Assembly: GCF_002994445.1 (NCBI RefSeq) | Contig: NZ_MRZJ01000004.1 | Span: forward strand, 1-64,000 | Direction of reading: 5' to 3' | Length of the DNA: 64,000 bases | From: Staphylococcus simulans | GTDB taxonomy: Bacteria; Bacillota; Bacilli; Staphylococcales; Staphylococcaceae | Shown here: positions 32,361 to 41,828 of the stretch, one piece after another | Layout of the letters: every line of letters starts with the position of its first letter | Position numbering within the stretch: the stretch's first letter is position 1 | Notes under the pieces: model-generated | Told to the model about the DNA's origin: nothing | Seen by the model: the letters and a program-made list of their open reading frames with translations, nothing else | Database searches by the model: none | Position numbers and translations under genes: made by a program

Positions 32361-33605
32361 ATGAGCAAAGAGCAACGCGTTGTAATTACAGGAGTTGGCG
32401 CATTATCTCCACTAGGTAATGATGCAAATACGTCATGGGAAAACGCTTTAAAAGGTGTTAATGGAATTGATGAGATCACTCGTATTGACACATCTGATTA
32501 CAATGTACATTTAGGCGGAGAATTAAAAGACTTCAATATTGAAGATTATATTGATAGAAAAGAAGCACGTCGTATGGACCGTTTCACACAATATGCAGTC
32601 GTTGCTGCACGTGAAGCTGTTCAAGACGCAAAATTAGATATTGACGACACAAATGCGGATAGAATCGGTGTTTGGATCGGTTCAGGTATTGGCGGTATGG
32701 AAACATTCGAAGTTGCCCACAGTCAATTGCTTAACCGCGGACCACGTCGTGTCAGTCCTTTCTTCGTACCAATGTTGATTCCTGACATGGCAACTGGACA
32801 AGTATCTATTGATTTAGGTGCTAAAGGACCTAACGGTTCTACAGTTACAGCTTGTGCAACAGGTACTAACTCAATCGGAGAAGCTTTCAAAATCATCCAA
32901 CGCGGTGATGCAGATGCGATGGTTACAGGCGGCAGTGAAGCACCGATTACACACATGGCAATTGCTGGATTCAGCGCAAGCCGTGCTTTATCTACAAATG
33001 ATGATAAAGAAACAGCATGCCGACCATTCCAAGAAGGCCGTGACGGCTTTGTAATGGGTGAAGGTGCAGGTATTTTAGTGATTGAATCACTAGAATCCGC
33101 AAAAGCACGCGGTGCCAATATCTATGCGGAAATCGTAGGTTACGGTTCTACAGGCGACGCTTATCATATCACAGCACCAGCGCCAGAAGGCGAAGGCGGC
33201 TCTCGTGCAATGAAAGCAGCTATGGATGATGCAGGCATTGAACCAAAAGACGTTCAATACTTGAACGCGCATGGTACAAGTACACCTGTCGGCGACTTAA
33301 ACGAAGTTTTAGCTATCAAAAATACATTTGGCGATGCAGCGAAAACTTTAAAAGTCAGCTCAACAAAATCAATGACAGGTCATTTATTAGGTGCAACAGG
33401 CGGTTTAGAAGCTATCTTCTCAGCACTTTCTATCCGCGATAGCAAAGTCGCACCGACAATTCATGCCGTAACACCAGACCCTGAATGTGATTTAGACTTC
33501 GTACCAAACGAAGCGCAAGATCTAGAAATCACATATGCTATGAGCAACAGCTTAGGTTTCGGCGGTCATAATGCGGTATTAGTATTGAAAAAATTCGAAG
33601 ACTAA
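32361..33605 (+). CDS. fabF: 3-oxoacyl-ACP synthase II
   Basis: A 414-residue condensing enzyme for chain elongation. Catalytic Cys165 in TACATGTNS, the two histidines in [11 protein letters not shown] and [13 protein letters not shown], and the GFGGHNA C-terminal loop are all present. RBS GGAGGATAAGGT before ATG, 11 nt after fabH. It shares the FapR-controlled promoter with fabH; a strong terminator follows. A stop within fabH could reduce its expression through loss of translation-transcription coupling. Confidence 0.97.
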   Translation: MSKEQRVVITGVGALSPLGNDANTSWENALKGVNGIDEITRIDTSDYNVHLGGELKDFNIEDYIDRKEARRMDRFTQYAVVAAREAVQDAKLDIDDTNADRIGVWIGSGIGGMETFEVAHSQLLNRGPRRVSPFFVPMLIPDMATGQVSIDLGAKGPNGSTVTACATGTNSIGEAFKIIQRGDADAMVTGGSEAPITHMAIAGFSASRALSTNDDKETACRPFQEGRDGFVMGEGAGILVIESLESAKARGANIYAEIVGYGSTGDAYHITAPAPEGEGGSRAMKAAMDDAGIEPKDVQYLNAHGTSTPVGDLNEVLAIKNTFGDAAKTLKVSSTKSMTGHLLGATGGLEAIFSALSIRDSKVAPTIHAVTPDPECDLDFVPNEAQDLEITYAMSNSLGFGGHNAVLVLKKFED

Positions 33606-33628
33606 TATATATATTTAATCATTTTTCA

Positions 33629-33669
33629 AAGCGTTTGAAGCTCTAAAATAGTGTTTCAAACGCTTTTTT
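33629..33669 (+). terminator. fabHF terminator
   Basis: Eleven-pair stem AAGCGTTTGAA/TTCAAACGCTT, then TTTTT. Confidence 0.92.
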
Positions 33670-33904
33670 CAGCTTTATTTTGTCCTTCTCAGATGTACAA
33701 TAGCCCTCAGGGAAAATAAAAATGTGGTATACTTTGAGAAATTCAGCAGGAAATTACATGGGTTTTTTAGAAAATAAGAGGTAAATATTTCGAGTTTCTT
33801 CTATATAATAGTAGGGGGAATTTTACGAGGTCATAATTTGTTATTTTAGTTAAGAAATAATCGTGTATAATGTAAATTATTCTGTCAGATAAAAGGAGAA
33901 GCCT

Positions 33905-35137
33905 ATGCATCAATTTAAACAACTCTCTTCAACATTGAAGGCAAGAATATTCTGCGACTTTATTTTCACAGTGACCTCTTCTGCAATATTACCGTTCATG
34001 GCGTTGTATTTAACAACCATGGTCAATGCGGTGTTTGCGGGAACCTTTTTAATTACGACGATTATTGCCGGGTTCTTTCTAGCATTTTTAGGCGGTTATA
34101 TTTCAGATCATTTTGAACGTAAAAAGACAATCAGCTGGATTCATTTGGTTTTAGTCATTGCACTTTTGGTCATGTTGGTGACGATAAATCAGCATCAGTT
34201 AGGACTAGTGCTTTTTTGTATCGCATTCTTTGTATATGAATTATTGATGTCATTAGAATCACCTGTATTTGAAGCAGCAATCATGGATGCTATCCCTATT
34301 GATTTGAGAGACTATATCTTCAGACTCTTTTACTGGATCAGCAATGTGGCCATGGCGTTAGGTATGCTTTTAGGTGCGTTATTATATGAAGAACATCGTC
34401 ATCTGCTGCTAGGGTTGTTGCTGGTTTCAACATTATTGAGCTGGGGTGCGTTTATCTTTTTCTATGACGTACAGCAAAAATATGCAGCGCATCATGCTTC
34501 ATTAGACTCAGTCGTAAAGAAATTTGCGAAAGGTTATTTGAATGTATTTAAAGACAAATCGTATATGATGCTGATGATAGGTTTTGCTTTTGTTTTCATG
34601 GCAGAAGCTTCATTAGACTCTTATGTAATTGTCCGTCTGAAAGAGACATTTGTTCCTGTAGAAATACTCGGTATTGAAATCAGCAGTGTTCGTATTTTTA
34701 CTTTAATCATGATTGTGAATACGATTACGGTTGTGTTGTTGACTTTCAAAGTGAATGCATGGGTGGAACGTTATTCTAAACGCGGTATTTTTATTGCGGG
34801 TATTATTTTGTATACCGCAGGTTATGCTTGGCTGACTTCATCGAATGATTTACTTTGGATTTTGGTGTTTGCCTTTATTGCGACTTTAGGGGAGCTGGTG
34901 TATTCGCCGATTTACAATGCAGAGCGCTTTAAAATGACACCTGAAGACCAAAGAGGTGTCTATGCTTCAGTAAGCGGACTCTCTATAAGGAGTTCAAACA
35001 TACTGGCGAGATTCGGTTTGATTCTAGGTGCTTTCTTAACTCCTTGGATGATGTCTGTATTTACCGGGGTTGTTATACTGGTCGGATTTATATTTATGTA
35101 TATCGTATTGTTTCAAAAGCAAGCAGCAAAACAATAA
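33905..35137 (+). CDS. MFS transporter, drug-efflux type
   Basis: A 410-residue protein with about twelve hydrophobic helices, and the MFS loop 2-3 motif appearing as FLGGYISDHFERKKTI (the usual GxLaDrxGrkxxl pattern). The cytoplasmic loop between helices 6 and 7 is rich in Lys/His. It resembles YttB/MDR-type permeases; the substrate is unknown. RBS AAAAGGAGAAG before ATG. A bidirectional terminator separates it from the convergent DUF3899 gene. Confidence 0.85.
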   Translation: MHQFKQLSSTLKARIFCDFIFTVTSSAILPFMALYLTTMVNAVFAGTFLITTIIAGFFLAFLGGYISDHFERKKTISWIHLVLVIALLVMLVTINQHQLGLVLFCIAFFVYELLMSLESPVFEAAIMDAIPIDLRDYIFRLFYWISNVAMALGMLLGALLYEEHRHLLLGLLLVSTLLSWGAFIFFYDVQQKYAAHHASLDSVVKKFAKGYLNVFKDKSYMMLMIGFAFVFMAEASLDSYVIVRLKETFVPVEILGIEISSVRIFTLIMIVNTITVVLLTFKVNAWVERYSKRGIFIAGIILYTAGYAWLTSSNDLLWILVFAFIATLGELVYSPIYNAERFKMTPEDQRGVYASVSGLSIRSSNILARFGLILGAFLTPWMMSVFTGVVILVGFIFMYIVLFQKQAAKQ

Positions 35138-35154
35138 AATATAAGCAACAAAAT

Positions 35155-35190
35155 AAAGCGCTGGAGTATTGAACTCCAGCGCTTTAAAAA
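35155..35190. terminator. bidirectional terminator, MFS gene / DUF3899 gene
   Basis: Near-perfect stem AAAGCGCTGGAGT/ACTCCAGCGCTTT, with A-run before and after, so it serves both convergent genes. Confidence 0.88.
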
Positions 35191-35194
35191 TAAG

Positions 35195-35569
35195 TTAAAA
35201 CGTAAAGATGGCTAATAAAGATAAAATAACAAAGATGACATTGACGAGTGTCATATAAACTGTCCACTTTTCTACGATGTATACGTCTCGTTTAACTTTT
35301 TTAGGGTTGATGAATTCATCATCGACATGTGCTTTACGATGTTTAGCACTCGACATTTGATAACGGATGCGTCTGAATCCATAGCTTGTCGCATCAAAGA
35401 TACCGTCTTGAACCAGTACGAAGACAAAGCCTGTAATAAACAGCAGCATGCTGACTACAAAAAAGACATCCACAAAGCCGCTCCAAGTATGTTCTCTGAA
35501 AAACCAAATGACCAAGCTTAAAAGGGGAGAAAAGAGTACCCAAAAAAGCCACTGAAAATGTTTACGCAT
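35195..35569 (-). CDS. DUF3899 family membrane protein
   Basis: A 124-residue protein with two N-terminal membrane helices (about 8-22, 32-56), a basic cytoplasmic stretch (RRIRYQMSSAKHRKAH), the INPKKVKRDVY segment, and a third C-terminal helix (VNVIFVILSLLAIFTF). The pattern fits DUF3899, found between fabF and opp in other staphylococci. Function unknown. Convergent with the MFS gene; divergent from opp3. Confidence 0.75.
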   Translation of the reverse strand: MRKHFQWLFWVLFSPLLSLVIWFFREHTWSGFVDVFFVVSMLLFITGFVFVLVQDGIFDATSYGFRRIRYQMSSAKHRKAHVDDEFINPKKVKRDVYIVEKWTVYMTLVNVIFVILSLLAIFTF

Positions 35570-35758
35570 TACACTATACTCCTTTAATACATTAAAATTA
35601 TAAAGTAATTTACTGCTATAATTTAAACATAACTATAAAGTTTTTTTCATAGAAATACAGGATTATGAAATCTTTTCAAAACCTTGATACTTCAACTTTT
35701 ATTATACATGTATAGCGGAACATTTTGTTATAACATTATAATTATTCAAAAAATTGTG

Positions 35759-35812
35759 TTGATTTTAAATGTAAACTACCGATATACTAATATTAAAATA
35801 TTTCTGATAATT
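35759..35812 (+). promoter_or_regulatory. opp3 promoter with a CodY-box candidate
   Basis: TTGATT (35759-35764), 18-nt spacer, TATACT (35783-35788). At 35798-35812, just past the expected start, ATATTTCTGATAATT matches the CodY consensus AATTTTCWGAAAATT at 12 of 15 positions. This would let amino-acid/GTP status repress peptide uptake. Confidence 0.5.
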
Positions 35813-35853
35813 AGAAGGGAATGTTTAATTTGTATTTATAAGGGGGATTGTCA

Positions 35854-36780
35854 ATGCTTAGATATATACTCAAGCGTTTTGGGTACATGCTTGTTTCTCT
35901 ATTCATTATCATGACCATCACTTTCTTCTTAATGAAATTGATGCCGGGTTCACCGTTTAATGATGCGAAACTGAGCGCAGACCAAAAGGAGATTTTGAAC
36001 GAAACTTATGGTTTGAATGATCCGGTCATAGTGCAATATCTGCATTACCTTAAAAACGTTGTCACAGGAGACTTTGGGGTGTCATTCCAATATCATAACC
36101 AGCCTGTGTGGGATTTAATTCAGCCGAGATTGATTCCATCGATGGAGATGGGCTTTGCGGCAATGGTTATCGGTATTATTCTAGGTTTGATTTTAGGGGT
36201 TGCGGCAGCAACTAAACAAAATACATGGGTGGACTATTCAGCAACTGTAATTTCAGTTATCGCAGTTTCAGTACCATCATTCGTATTAGCAGTATTATTA
36301 CAATATGTTTTCTCTGTAAGATTAAGATGGTTCCCGGTAGCTGGTTGGGAAGGTATTTCCACAGCAGTCTTACCGTCACTCGCACTTTCAGCAGGAGTAC
36401 TTGCGACAGTCGCACGATACATACGAGCGGAAATGATCGAAGTGCTGAGTTCGGATTACATCTTGCTTGCAAGAGCTAAAGGGAATTCGATGATGCGTGT
36501 ATTATTCGGACATGCATTACGAAACGCGTTAATTCCAGTTATCACTATCATCGTACCGATGTTAGCGGGGATTTTAACTGGTACATTAACAATTGAAAAT
36601 ATTTTCGGGGTTCCAGGACTAGGGGATCAATTCGTAAGATCGATTCAAACGAATGACTTCTCTGTCATTATGGCAACCACACTTTTATTCAGTACGTTAT
36701 TCATCGTATCGATTTTCATTGTAGATATTCTCTACGGTATTATCGATCCGCGTATTAGAGTACAAGGAGGTAAGAAATAA
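35854..36780 (+). CDS. opp3B: oligopeptide ABC permease subunit Opp3B
   Basis: A 308-residue inner-membrane subunit of the peptide importer, with six membrane helices and the inner-membrane EAA loop (EMIEVLSSDYILLARAKG...LIPVIT). Start chosen at MLRYILKRFGYM after AAGGGGGATT; a TTG two codons earlier is less likely. First gene of opp3BCDFA; its stop overlaps the opp3C ATG by one base (TAATG). Confidence 0.94.
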   Translation: MLRYILKRFGYMLVSLFIIMTITFFLMKLMPGSPFNDAKLSADQKEILNETYGLNDPVIVQYLHYLKNVVTGDFGVSFQYHNQPVWDLIQPRLIPSMEMGFAAMVIGIILGLILGVAAATKQNTWVDYSATVISVIAVSVPSFVLAVLLQYVFSVRLRWFPVAGWEGISTAVLPSLALSAGVLATVARYIRAEMIEVLSSDYILLARAKGNSMMRVLFGHALRNALIPVITIIVPMLAGILTGTLTIENIFGVPGLGDQFVRSIQTNDFSVIMATTLLFSTLFIVSIFIVDILYGIIDPRIRVQGGKK

Positions 36781-37847
36781 TGGCAGATAAACGAGACCAG
36801 CTGCATGGAGAAGATTATTCTAATGCGGCACTTACACATACAACAGATGGGGAAAATGCGCCGAACTTTATCTTAGCTGAACAAGATATCGAAAGAGAAC
36901 CTGAGATTCAGCGTGAAAGTAAGAACTTCTGGCAAGATGCTTGGAGTCAGTTGCGACGCAATAAATTAGCAGTTATCGGAATGATCGGTTTGATTTTGAT
37001 TATCATCATGGCATTGTTAGGGCCAATGATGAGTGGTCATGATTATGCTGAACAAGATGTCGACAGACGTAACCTGCCTGCTAAGATTCCTGTGCTCGAT
37101 AAAATTCCGTTTTTGCCATTTGATGGACAAGGTGCAGATGGCACGGATGCTTATAAAGATGCAGGGGTTAAAGAGAATTTCTGGTTTGGGACAGACCAAC
37201 TAGGACGTGACTTATGGTCGCGTACTTGGCAAGGTGCACAAGTTTCATTATTCATCGGGGTTGTTGCAGCAGCACTCGATATCTTTATCGGTGTAGTTTA
37301 TGGTGCGATATCCGGATTCTTCGGCGGACGTGTCGACAACGTCATGCAGCGGATTATTGAAATTATTGCCTCGATTCCGAACTTGATTGTCGTAATTTTA
37401 TTCGTATTGATTTTTGAACCATCGATTTGGACGATTATTTTAGCGATGGCGATTACTGGATGGATCGGGATGAGCCGTGTGGTACGCGGAGAGTTCTTAA
37501 AATTAAAAGGGCAAGAGTTCGTACTTGCTTCTCGTACATTAGGCGCTTCTAAATGGAAATTAATTTTCCGTCATATCTTACCGAACACGCTTGGCGCGAT
37601 TGTTGTAACTTCAATGTTCACAGTACCAAGTGCTATCTTCTTCGAAGCATTCTTAAGCTTCATCGGTATTGGTGTACCGGCACCTAAAACTTCTTTAGGT
37701 TCGCTTGTAAATGACGGACGTGCCATGTTATTGATTCATCCGCACGAACTATTCATACCAGCAGTTGTATTAAGTTTATTAATCTTATTCTTCTACTTAT
37801 TCAGTGATGGATTACGTGATGCATTCGATCCGAAAATGCGTAAATAA
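36780..37847 (+). CDS. opp3C: oligopeptide ABC permease subunit Opp3C
   Basis: A 355-residue second permease subunit. After a hydrophilic N-terminus of about 60 residues, one helix, and an outer loop with the conserved FWFGTDQLGRDLWSRTWQGA, there follow five more helices and the EAA loop (RGEFLKLKGQEFVLASRTLGASKWKLIFRHILPN, broken here by description). Pairs with Opp3B to form the channel. Coupled to opp3B by a one-base overlap; 15 nt before opp3D. Confidence 0.94.
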   Translation: MADKRDQLHGEDYSNAALTHTTDGENAPNFILAEQDIEREPEIQRESKNFWQDAWSQLRRNKLAVIGMIGLILIIIMALLGPMMSGHDYAEQDVDRRNLPAKIPVLDKIPFLPFDGQGADGTDAYKDAGVKENFWFGTDQLGRDLWSRTWQGAQVSLFIGVVAAALDIFIGVVYGAISGFFGGRVDNVMQRIIEIIASIPNLIVVILFVLIFEPSIWTIILAMAITGWIGMSRVVRGEFLKLKGQEFVLASRTLGASKWKLIFRHILPNTLGAIVVTSMFTVPSAIFFEAFLSFIGIGVPAPKTSLGSLVNDGRAMLLIHPHELFIPAVVLSLLILFFYLFSDGLRDAFDPKMRK

Positions 37848-37862
37848 AGGGAGGCAAAAGGT

Positions 37863-38945
37863 ATGTCAGATAAAATATTAGAAGTAAACAACTTGCATGT
37901 CTCCTTTGATATTGATGCAGGAGAAGTGCAGGCAGTGCGCGGTGTTGATTTTTATTTAAGAAAAGGAGAAACACTTGCCATTGTAGGAGAGTCAGGTTCT
38001 GGTAAGTCAGTGACTACAAAAGCGCTGACAAAGCTCTTCCAAGGAGATGCAGGACGTATCAAAAAAGGAGAAATCTTGTTCCTTGGCGAAGACTTAGCAC
38101 AGAAATCTGAAAAAGAATTAATCAAATTAAGAGGGAAAGATATTTCTATGATTTTCCAAGATCCGATGACATCTTTGAATCCAACGATGCAAATCGGCAA
38201 ACAAGTCATGGAACCTCTGATTAAACATAGAAATTACAGTAAATCACAAGCGAAAAAACGCGCTTTAGAGATTTTAGAAATGGTAGGCTTGCCGAATGCG
38301 AAAGAACGTTTTAAAGCGTATCCGCACCAATTCTCAGGCGGGCAAAGACAGCGTATTGTCATTGCGACAGCACTTGCATGCGAACCGAAAGTATTGATTG
38401 CGGATGAACCGACAACAGCACTTGACGTAACGATGCAAGCACAAATCTTAGACTTGATGAAAAGATTGCAGAAAAAGATTGATACATCGATTATTTTCAT
38501 TACGCACGACTTAGGGGTAGTCGCTAATATAGCGGACCGTGTAGCAGTGATGTACGGCGGTCAAATGATTGAAAGAGGAGAAATCGATGAAATCTTCTAT
38601 GATCCGCAGCATCCATATACTTGGGGCTTGCTGTCATCAATGCCTGATTTAGAAACTGGCAATGATATTGAATTAACAGCGATTCCAGGAACACCGCCGG
38701 ATTTATTGCATCCGCCGAAAGGAGACGCTTTCGCACCAAGAAGCCAATACGCTTTAGATATTGATTTCAAAGAAGAGCCGCCTTGGTTCAAAGTTTCACC
38801 TACACACTTTGTAAAATCATGGTTGTTAGATGAACGTGCACCGAAAGTTGAACCGCCATTGCTGGTTCAGCAGCGTCAAAGAAAACTGGCTAATAAGTTC
38901 GATAAGCCGCAACGACAAAAGGGGGTGGCGTTCAATGAAGGATAA
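37863..38945 (+). CDS. opp3D: oligopeptide ABC ATPase Opp3D
   Basis: A 360-residue ATP-binding subunit. Walker A GESGSGKS at residues 42-49, Q-loop MIFQDPMTSLNP, ABC signature FSGGQRQRI, Walker B VLIADEPTTALD, and the oligopeptide-transporter C-terminal domain. That domain carries a TPPDLLHPP stretch but few of the cysteines that ligate Fe-S in some OppD proteins. RBS AGGGAGGC. Overlaps opp3F by 11 nt. Confidence 0.94.
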   Translation: MSDKILEVNNLHVSFDIDAGEVQAVRGVDFYLRKGETLAIVGESGSGKSVTTKALTKLFQGDAGRIKKGEILFLGEDLAQKSEKELIKLRGKDISMIFQDPMTSLNPTMQIGKQVMEPLIKHRNYSKSQAKKRALEILEMVGLPNAKERFKAYPHQFSGGQRQRIVIATALACEPKVLIADEPTTALDVTMQAQILDLMKRLQKKIDTSIIFITHDLGVVANIADRVAVMYGGQMIERGEIDEIFYDPQHPYTWGLLSSMPDLETGNDIELTAIPGTPPDLLHPPKGDAFAPRSQYALDIDFKEEPPWFKVSPTHFVKSWLLDERAPKVEPPLLVQQRQRKLANKFDKPQRQKGVAFNEG

Positions 38946-39978
38946 TCACAAGCAGCAATTTACAGAATCAGAAACAGCGCTTAACCAGCAAGAAGAAGCA
39001 AAACATGAACAAGCAGCGCTTCAAGCACAACGCAATGAATCGCCGTCACAAGATGTATTGTTAGAAGTTAAAAATCTAAAACAGTATTTCAATGTCGGCA
39101 AACGTAATGAAGTACGTGCAGTCGAAGATATTTCATTTAAAATTTTCAAAGGGGAAACATTCGGTTTAGTAGGCGAATCAGGTTGCGGAAAATCGACAAC
39201 CGGCAAAGCTTTAATCAAACTGAATGATGCAACAGCAGGAGAAGTATATTACGAAGGGGTTAATATACAAGATATTAAAAAACGAAAAGATATGCTGAAA
39301 TTCAATAAGAAAATCCAAATGATTTTCCAAGATCCGTACGCTTCATTGAACCCAAGATTGAAAGTCATGGATATTATTGCTGAAGGTATTGATATTCATA
39401 AACTAGCAAAAAATACGAGAGAACGTAAAAAGCGTGTTTACGACTTGTTAGAAACAGTAGGGCTGAACAAAGAACATGCCAATCGTTATCCGCATGAATT
39501 CTCTGGCGGACAAAGACAACGTATCGGTATTGCTCGTGCATTGGCTGTAGAACCAGAATTCATCATTGCTGATGAACCTATCTCAGCATTAGACGTTTCG
39601 ATTCAAGCACAAGTCGTCAACTTATTGTTGAAACTGCAGCGCGAAAAGGGGATTACGTTCTTATTCATCGCCCATGACTTATCTATGGTGAAATACATTT
39701 CAGACAGAATTGCAGTAATGCATTTCGGTAAAATCGTAGAATTAGGTACGGCGGATGAAATCTATAACCATCCTTTACATCCGTACACACAATCTTTGTT
39801 ATCTGCAGTACCGCAGCCAGATCCTGAAAGCGAACGTACAAGAACACGTCTGACTTATAAAGAAGATAAAGAGAAAGACAAGGGACGTACGCTGCAAGAA
39901 GTCAGTGCTGGACATTATGTCTTTGTGACAGATGAAGAAGCAGAAGAATTAAGACAAAGATTACAACAAACGGTGTAA
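38935..39978 (+). CDS. opp3F: oligopeptide ABC ATPase Opp3F
   Basis: A 347-residue second ATPase of the importer. The first 40 residues are a Gln/Glu/Lys-rich extension before the ABC domain begins at LLEVKNLKQYF. Walker A GESGCGKS (residues 80-87), signature FSGGQRQRIGIARAL and Walker B FIIADEPISALD are intact. The start MKDNHKQ follows AAAGGGGGTGG, inside the end of opp3D; an earlier in-frame ATG would require a 105-nt overlap and has no RBS. 13 nt before opp3A. Confidence 0.92.
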   Translation: MKDNHKQQFTESETALNQQEEAKHEQAALQAQRNESPSQDVLLEVKNLKQYFNVGKRNEVRAVEDISFKIFKGETFGLVGESGCGKSTTGKALIKLNDATAGEVYYEGVNIQDIKKRKDMLKFNKKIQMIFQDPYASLNPRLKVMDIIAEGIDIHKLAKNTRERKKRVYDLLETVGLNKEHANRYPHEFSGGQRQRIGIARALAVEPEFIIADEPISALDVSIQAQVVNLLLKLQREKGITFLFIAHDLSMVKYISDRIAVMHFGKIVELGTADEIYNHPLHPYTQSLLSAVPQPDPESERTRTRLTYKEDKEKDKGRTLQEVSAGHYVFVTDEEAEELRQRLQQTV

Positions 39979-39991
39979 GGGGGATAAAGCG

Positions 39992-41659
39992 ATGAAGAAA
40001 AAATTAATTTCATTTGCTATGACTTTGATTATCGCAGCCCTTGTACTTAGTGGTTGCAGTCAAGGCGGCGGTATTTATGATGGCAAGGGACAAGTTTACC
40101 GTTCTGTATTAGCACAAGATATGAGTACGTTGGATAGTGTACTTGCAACAGATACAGTATCATTTAATATTTATAACCAAGTTTATGAAGGTTTATATTC
40201 ATTAGATGATGACGACCAAGCGATTCCGGCGATTGCCAAAGGCATGCCTAAGAAAAGCGATGGCGGTAAAACATTAACAATCAAAATGCGTAAAAATGCG
40301 AAGTGGTCAAACGGCGACCCTGTCACAGCGCATGACTTCGTATTTGCTTGGCAAAAAGCATTGAAGCCGGAAACAGCTTCTGAATATGCATACATTATGT
40401 ACGATATGAAAAACGCGCAAAAAATCAACGAAGGTAAGCTGCCAGCAAGTAAATTAGGTGTGAAAGCACTGGATGACTACACACTTCAAATTAAGCTGAA
40501 CAAGCCATTACCTTACTTTGATCAAATGCTCGCATTCGGAACATATATGCCGCAAAATGAAAAAGTAGCAAAAAAATATGGTAAAAAGTATGGGACAACT
40601 GCAGATAAAGCAGTTTACAACGGACCATTCGAATTAACAGATTGGAAAGTTGAAGACAAAATTCTTATGAAAAAGAACCCGAAATATTGGGACAAAAAAG
40701 CTGTTAAATTAGATAAAGTCAGCTACAAAGTGTTAAAAGACCAACAAGCAGGTGCATCTTTATATGATACAGGTTCTGTCGATAATGCAGGGATTACATC
40801 AGAACAAGTAGAGAAATATAAAGACAGTCCAGCATTGTTCAAACGCTTGAAAGCATCTACTTTCTTCTTGAAATTAAATCAAAAAGAACAAAAAGAATTC
40901 CAAAACAAAGATATGCGTTACGCTATAGCCCAATCTATAGATAAAAAAGCATATGTCGATAATGTGTTAGGCGATGGTTCAAAACCATTTGATGGCTTTA
41001 CATCGAAGAAAACAGCAATCTTGCCTGATGGCAAAGATTACGCTGATATGGTTGAATCACCATTGAAATATAATCCGAAAGAAGCGAAAGCACATTTGGA
41101 TAAAGCCAAAAAAGCACTTGGCAAAAATGAATTTACATTCACATTAAATACAGAAGATACCCCAAGTTCAAAAATTTCAGCCCAATTCATCAAATCACAA
41201 ATTGAAAAGAACTTGCCAGGTGTGAATGTAAATATTAAACAATTACCGTTCAAACAAAGGGTAACAGCAGAATTAACAATGAACTACTCTATGTCTTTAT
41301 CTGGTTGGGGACCTGACTATCCAGACCCAATGACGTATTTAGATACGATGACAACAGATAATGCTCAAAACAACACAGACTGGAGCAGCAAAAAGTTCGA
41401 TAGTATGTTAAAAGAAGCGAACGGTTCATTATTAAAACAACCAAAAAAACGTATCGATCATTTGAAAGATGCGGAAGAACTGATGTTAAGCGAAGCACCA
41501 GTCGCACCGATTTATCAGCAAGGTGCAGCAAGTTTGCGCAACCCTCAGCTGAAAGGTATTGTTTACCATGAAATCGGTGGAGAAACAACCTTGAAACATG
41601 CTTATATCGACAAGAGTATCGATAGAGAAACAGGCAAGAAAAAGAAAGATAAAGAGTAA
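39992..41659 (+). CDS. opp3A: oligopeptide-binding lipoprotein Opp3A
   Basis: A 555-residue solute-binding protein (SBP family 5) anchored outside the membrane. Signal peptide with lipobox LSGC, Cys22 being the lipidated residue. Family segments: YEGLYSLDDDDQ, the WSNGDPVTAHDFVFAW signature, and SGWGPDYPDPMTYL. It delivers 3-8 residue peptides to Opp3BCDF, the main nitrogen-nutrition peptide importer in S. aureus. Last gene of the operon; a terminator lies 50 nt downstream. Confidence 0.95.
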   Translation: MKKKLISFAMTLIIAALVLSGCSQGGGIYDGKGQVYRSVLAQDMSTLDSVLATDTVSFNIYNQVYEGLYSLDDDDQAIPAIAKGMPKKSDGGKTLTIKMRKNAKWSNGDPVTAHDFVFAWQKALKPETASEYAYIMYDMKNAQKINEGKLPASKLGVKALDDYTLQIKLNKPLPYFDQMLAFGTYMPQNEKVAKKYGKKYGTTADKAVYNGPFELTDWKVEDKILMKKNPKYWDKKAVKLDKVSYKVLKDQQAGASLYDTGSVDNAGITSEQVEKYKDSPALFKRLKASTFFLKLNQKEQKEFQNKDMRYAIAQSIDKKAYVDNVLGDGSKPFDGFTSKKTAILPDGKDYADMVESPLKYNPKEAKAHLDKAKKALGKNEFTFTLNTEDTPSSKISAQFIKSQIEKNLPGVNVNIKQLPFKQRVTAELTMNYSMSLSGWGPDYPDPMTYLDTMTTDNAQNNTDWSSKKFDSMLKEANGSLLKQPKKRIDHLKDAEELMLSEAPVAPIYQQGAASLRNPQLKGIVYHEIGGETTLKHAYIDKSIDRETGKKKKDKE

Positions 41660-41708
41660 TCAACAAAGGGATAAATTTTTCACAAAATAAGGGGATTTAA
41701 ATATCAAA

Positions 41709-41740
41709 AACACGGTCGGTTTCGGCCGTGTTTTCTTTTT
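41709..41740 (+). terminator. opp3 operon terminator
   Basis: Stem AACACGG(TCGG)/(CGG)CCGTGTT, then TTTTCTTTTT. Confidence 0.88.
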
Positions 41741-41828
41741 GCTGTAATTACGGTGAAATCATAGTTTTTGACTTTCTCATCTTTGAGCCATAGCATGAAT
41801 TTAAGAGCAGAGAATAGGAGAGGGTTAA

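Noticed and set aside
35684-35914. A 76-codon frame before opp3B
   Set aside because: It covers the opp3 promoter and overlaps the opp3B start; AT-rich noise.
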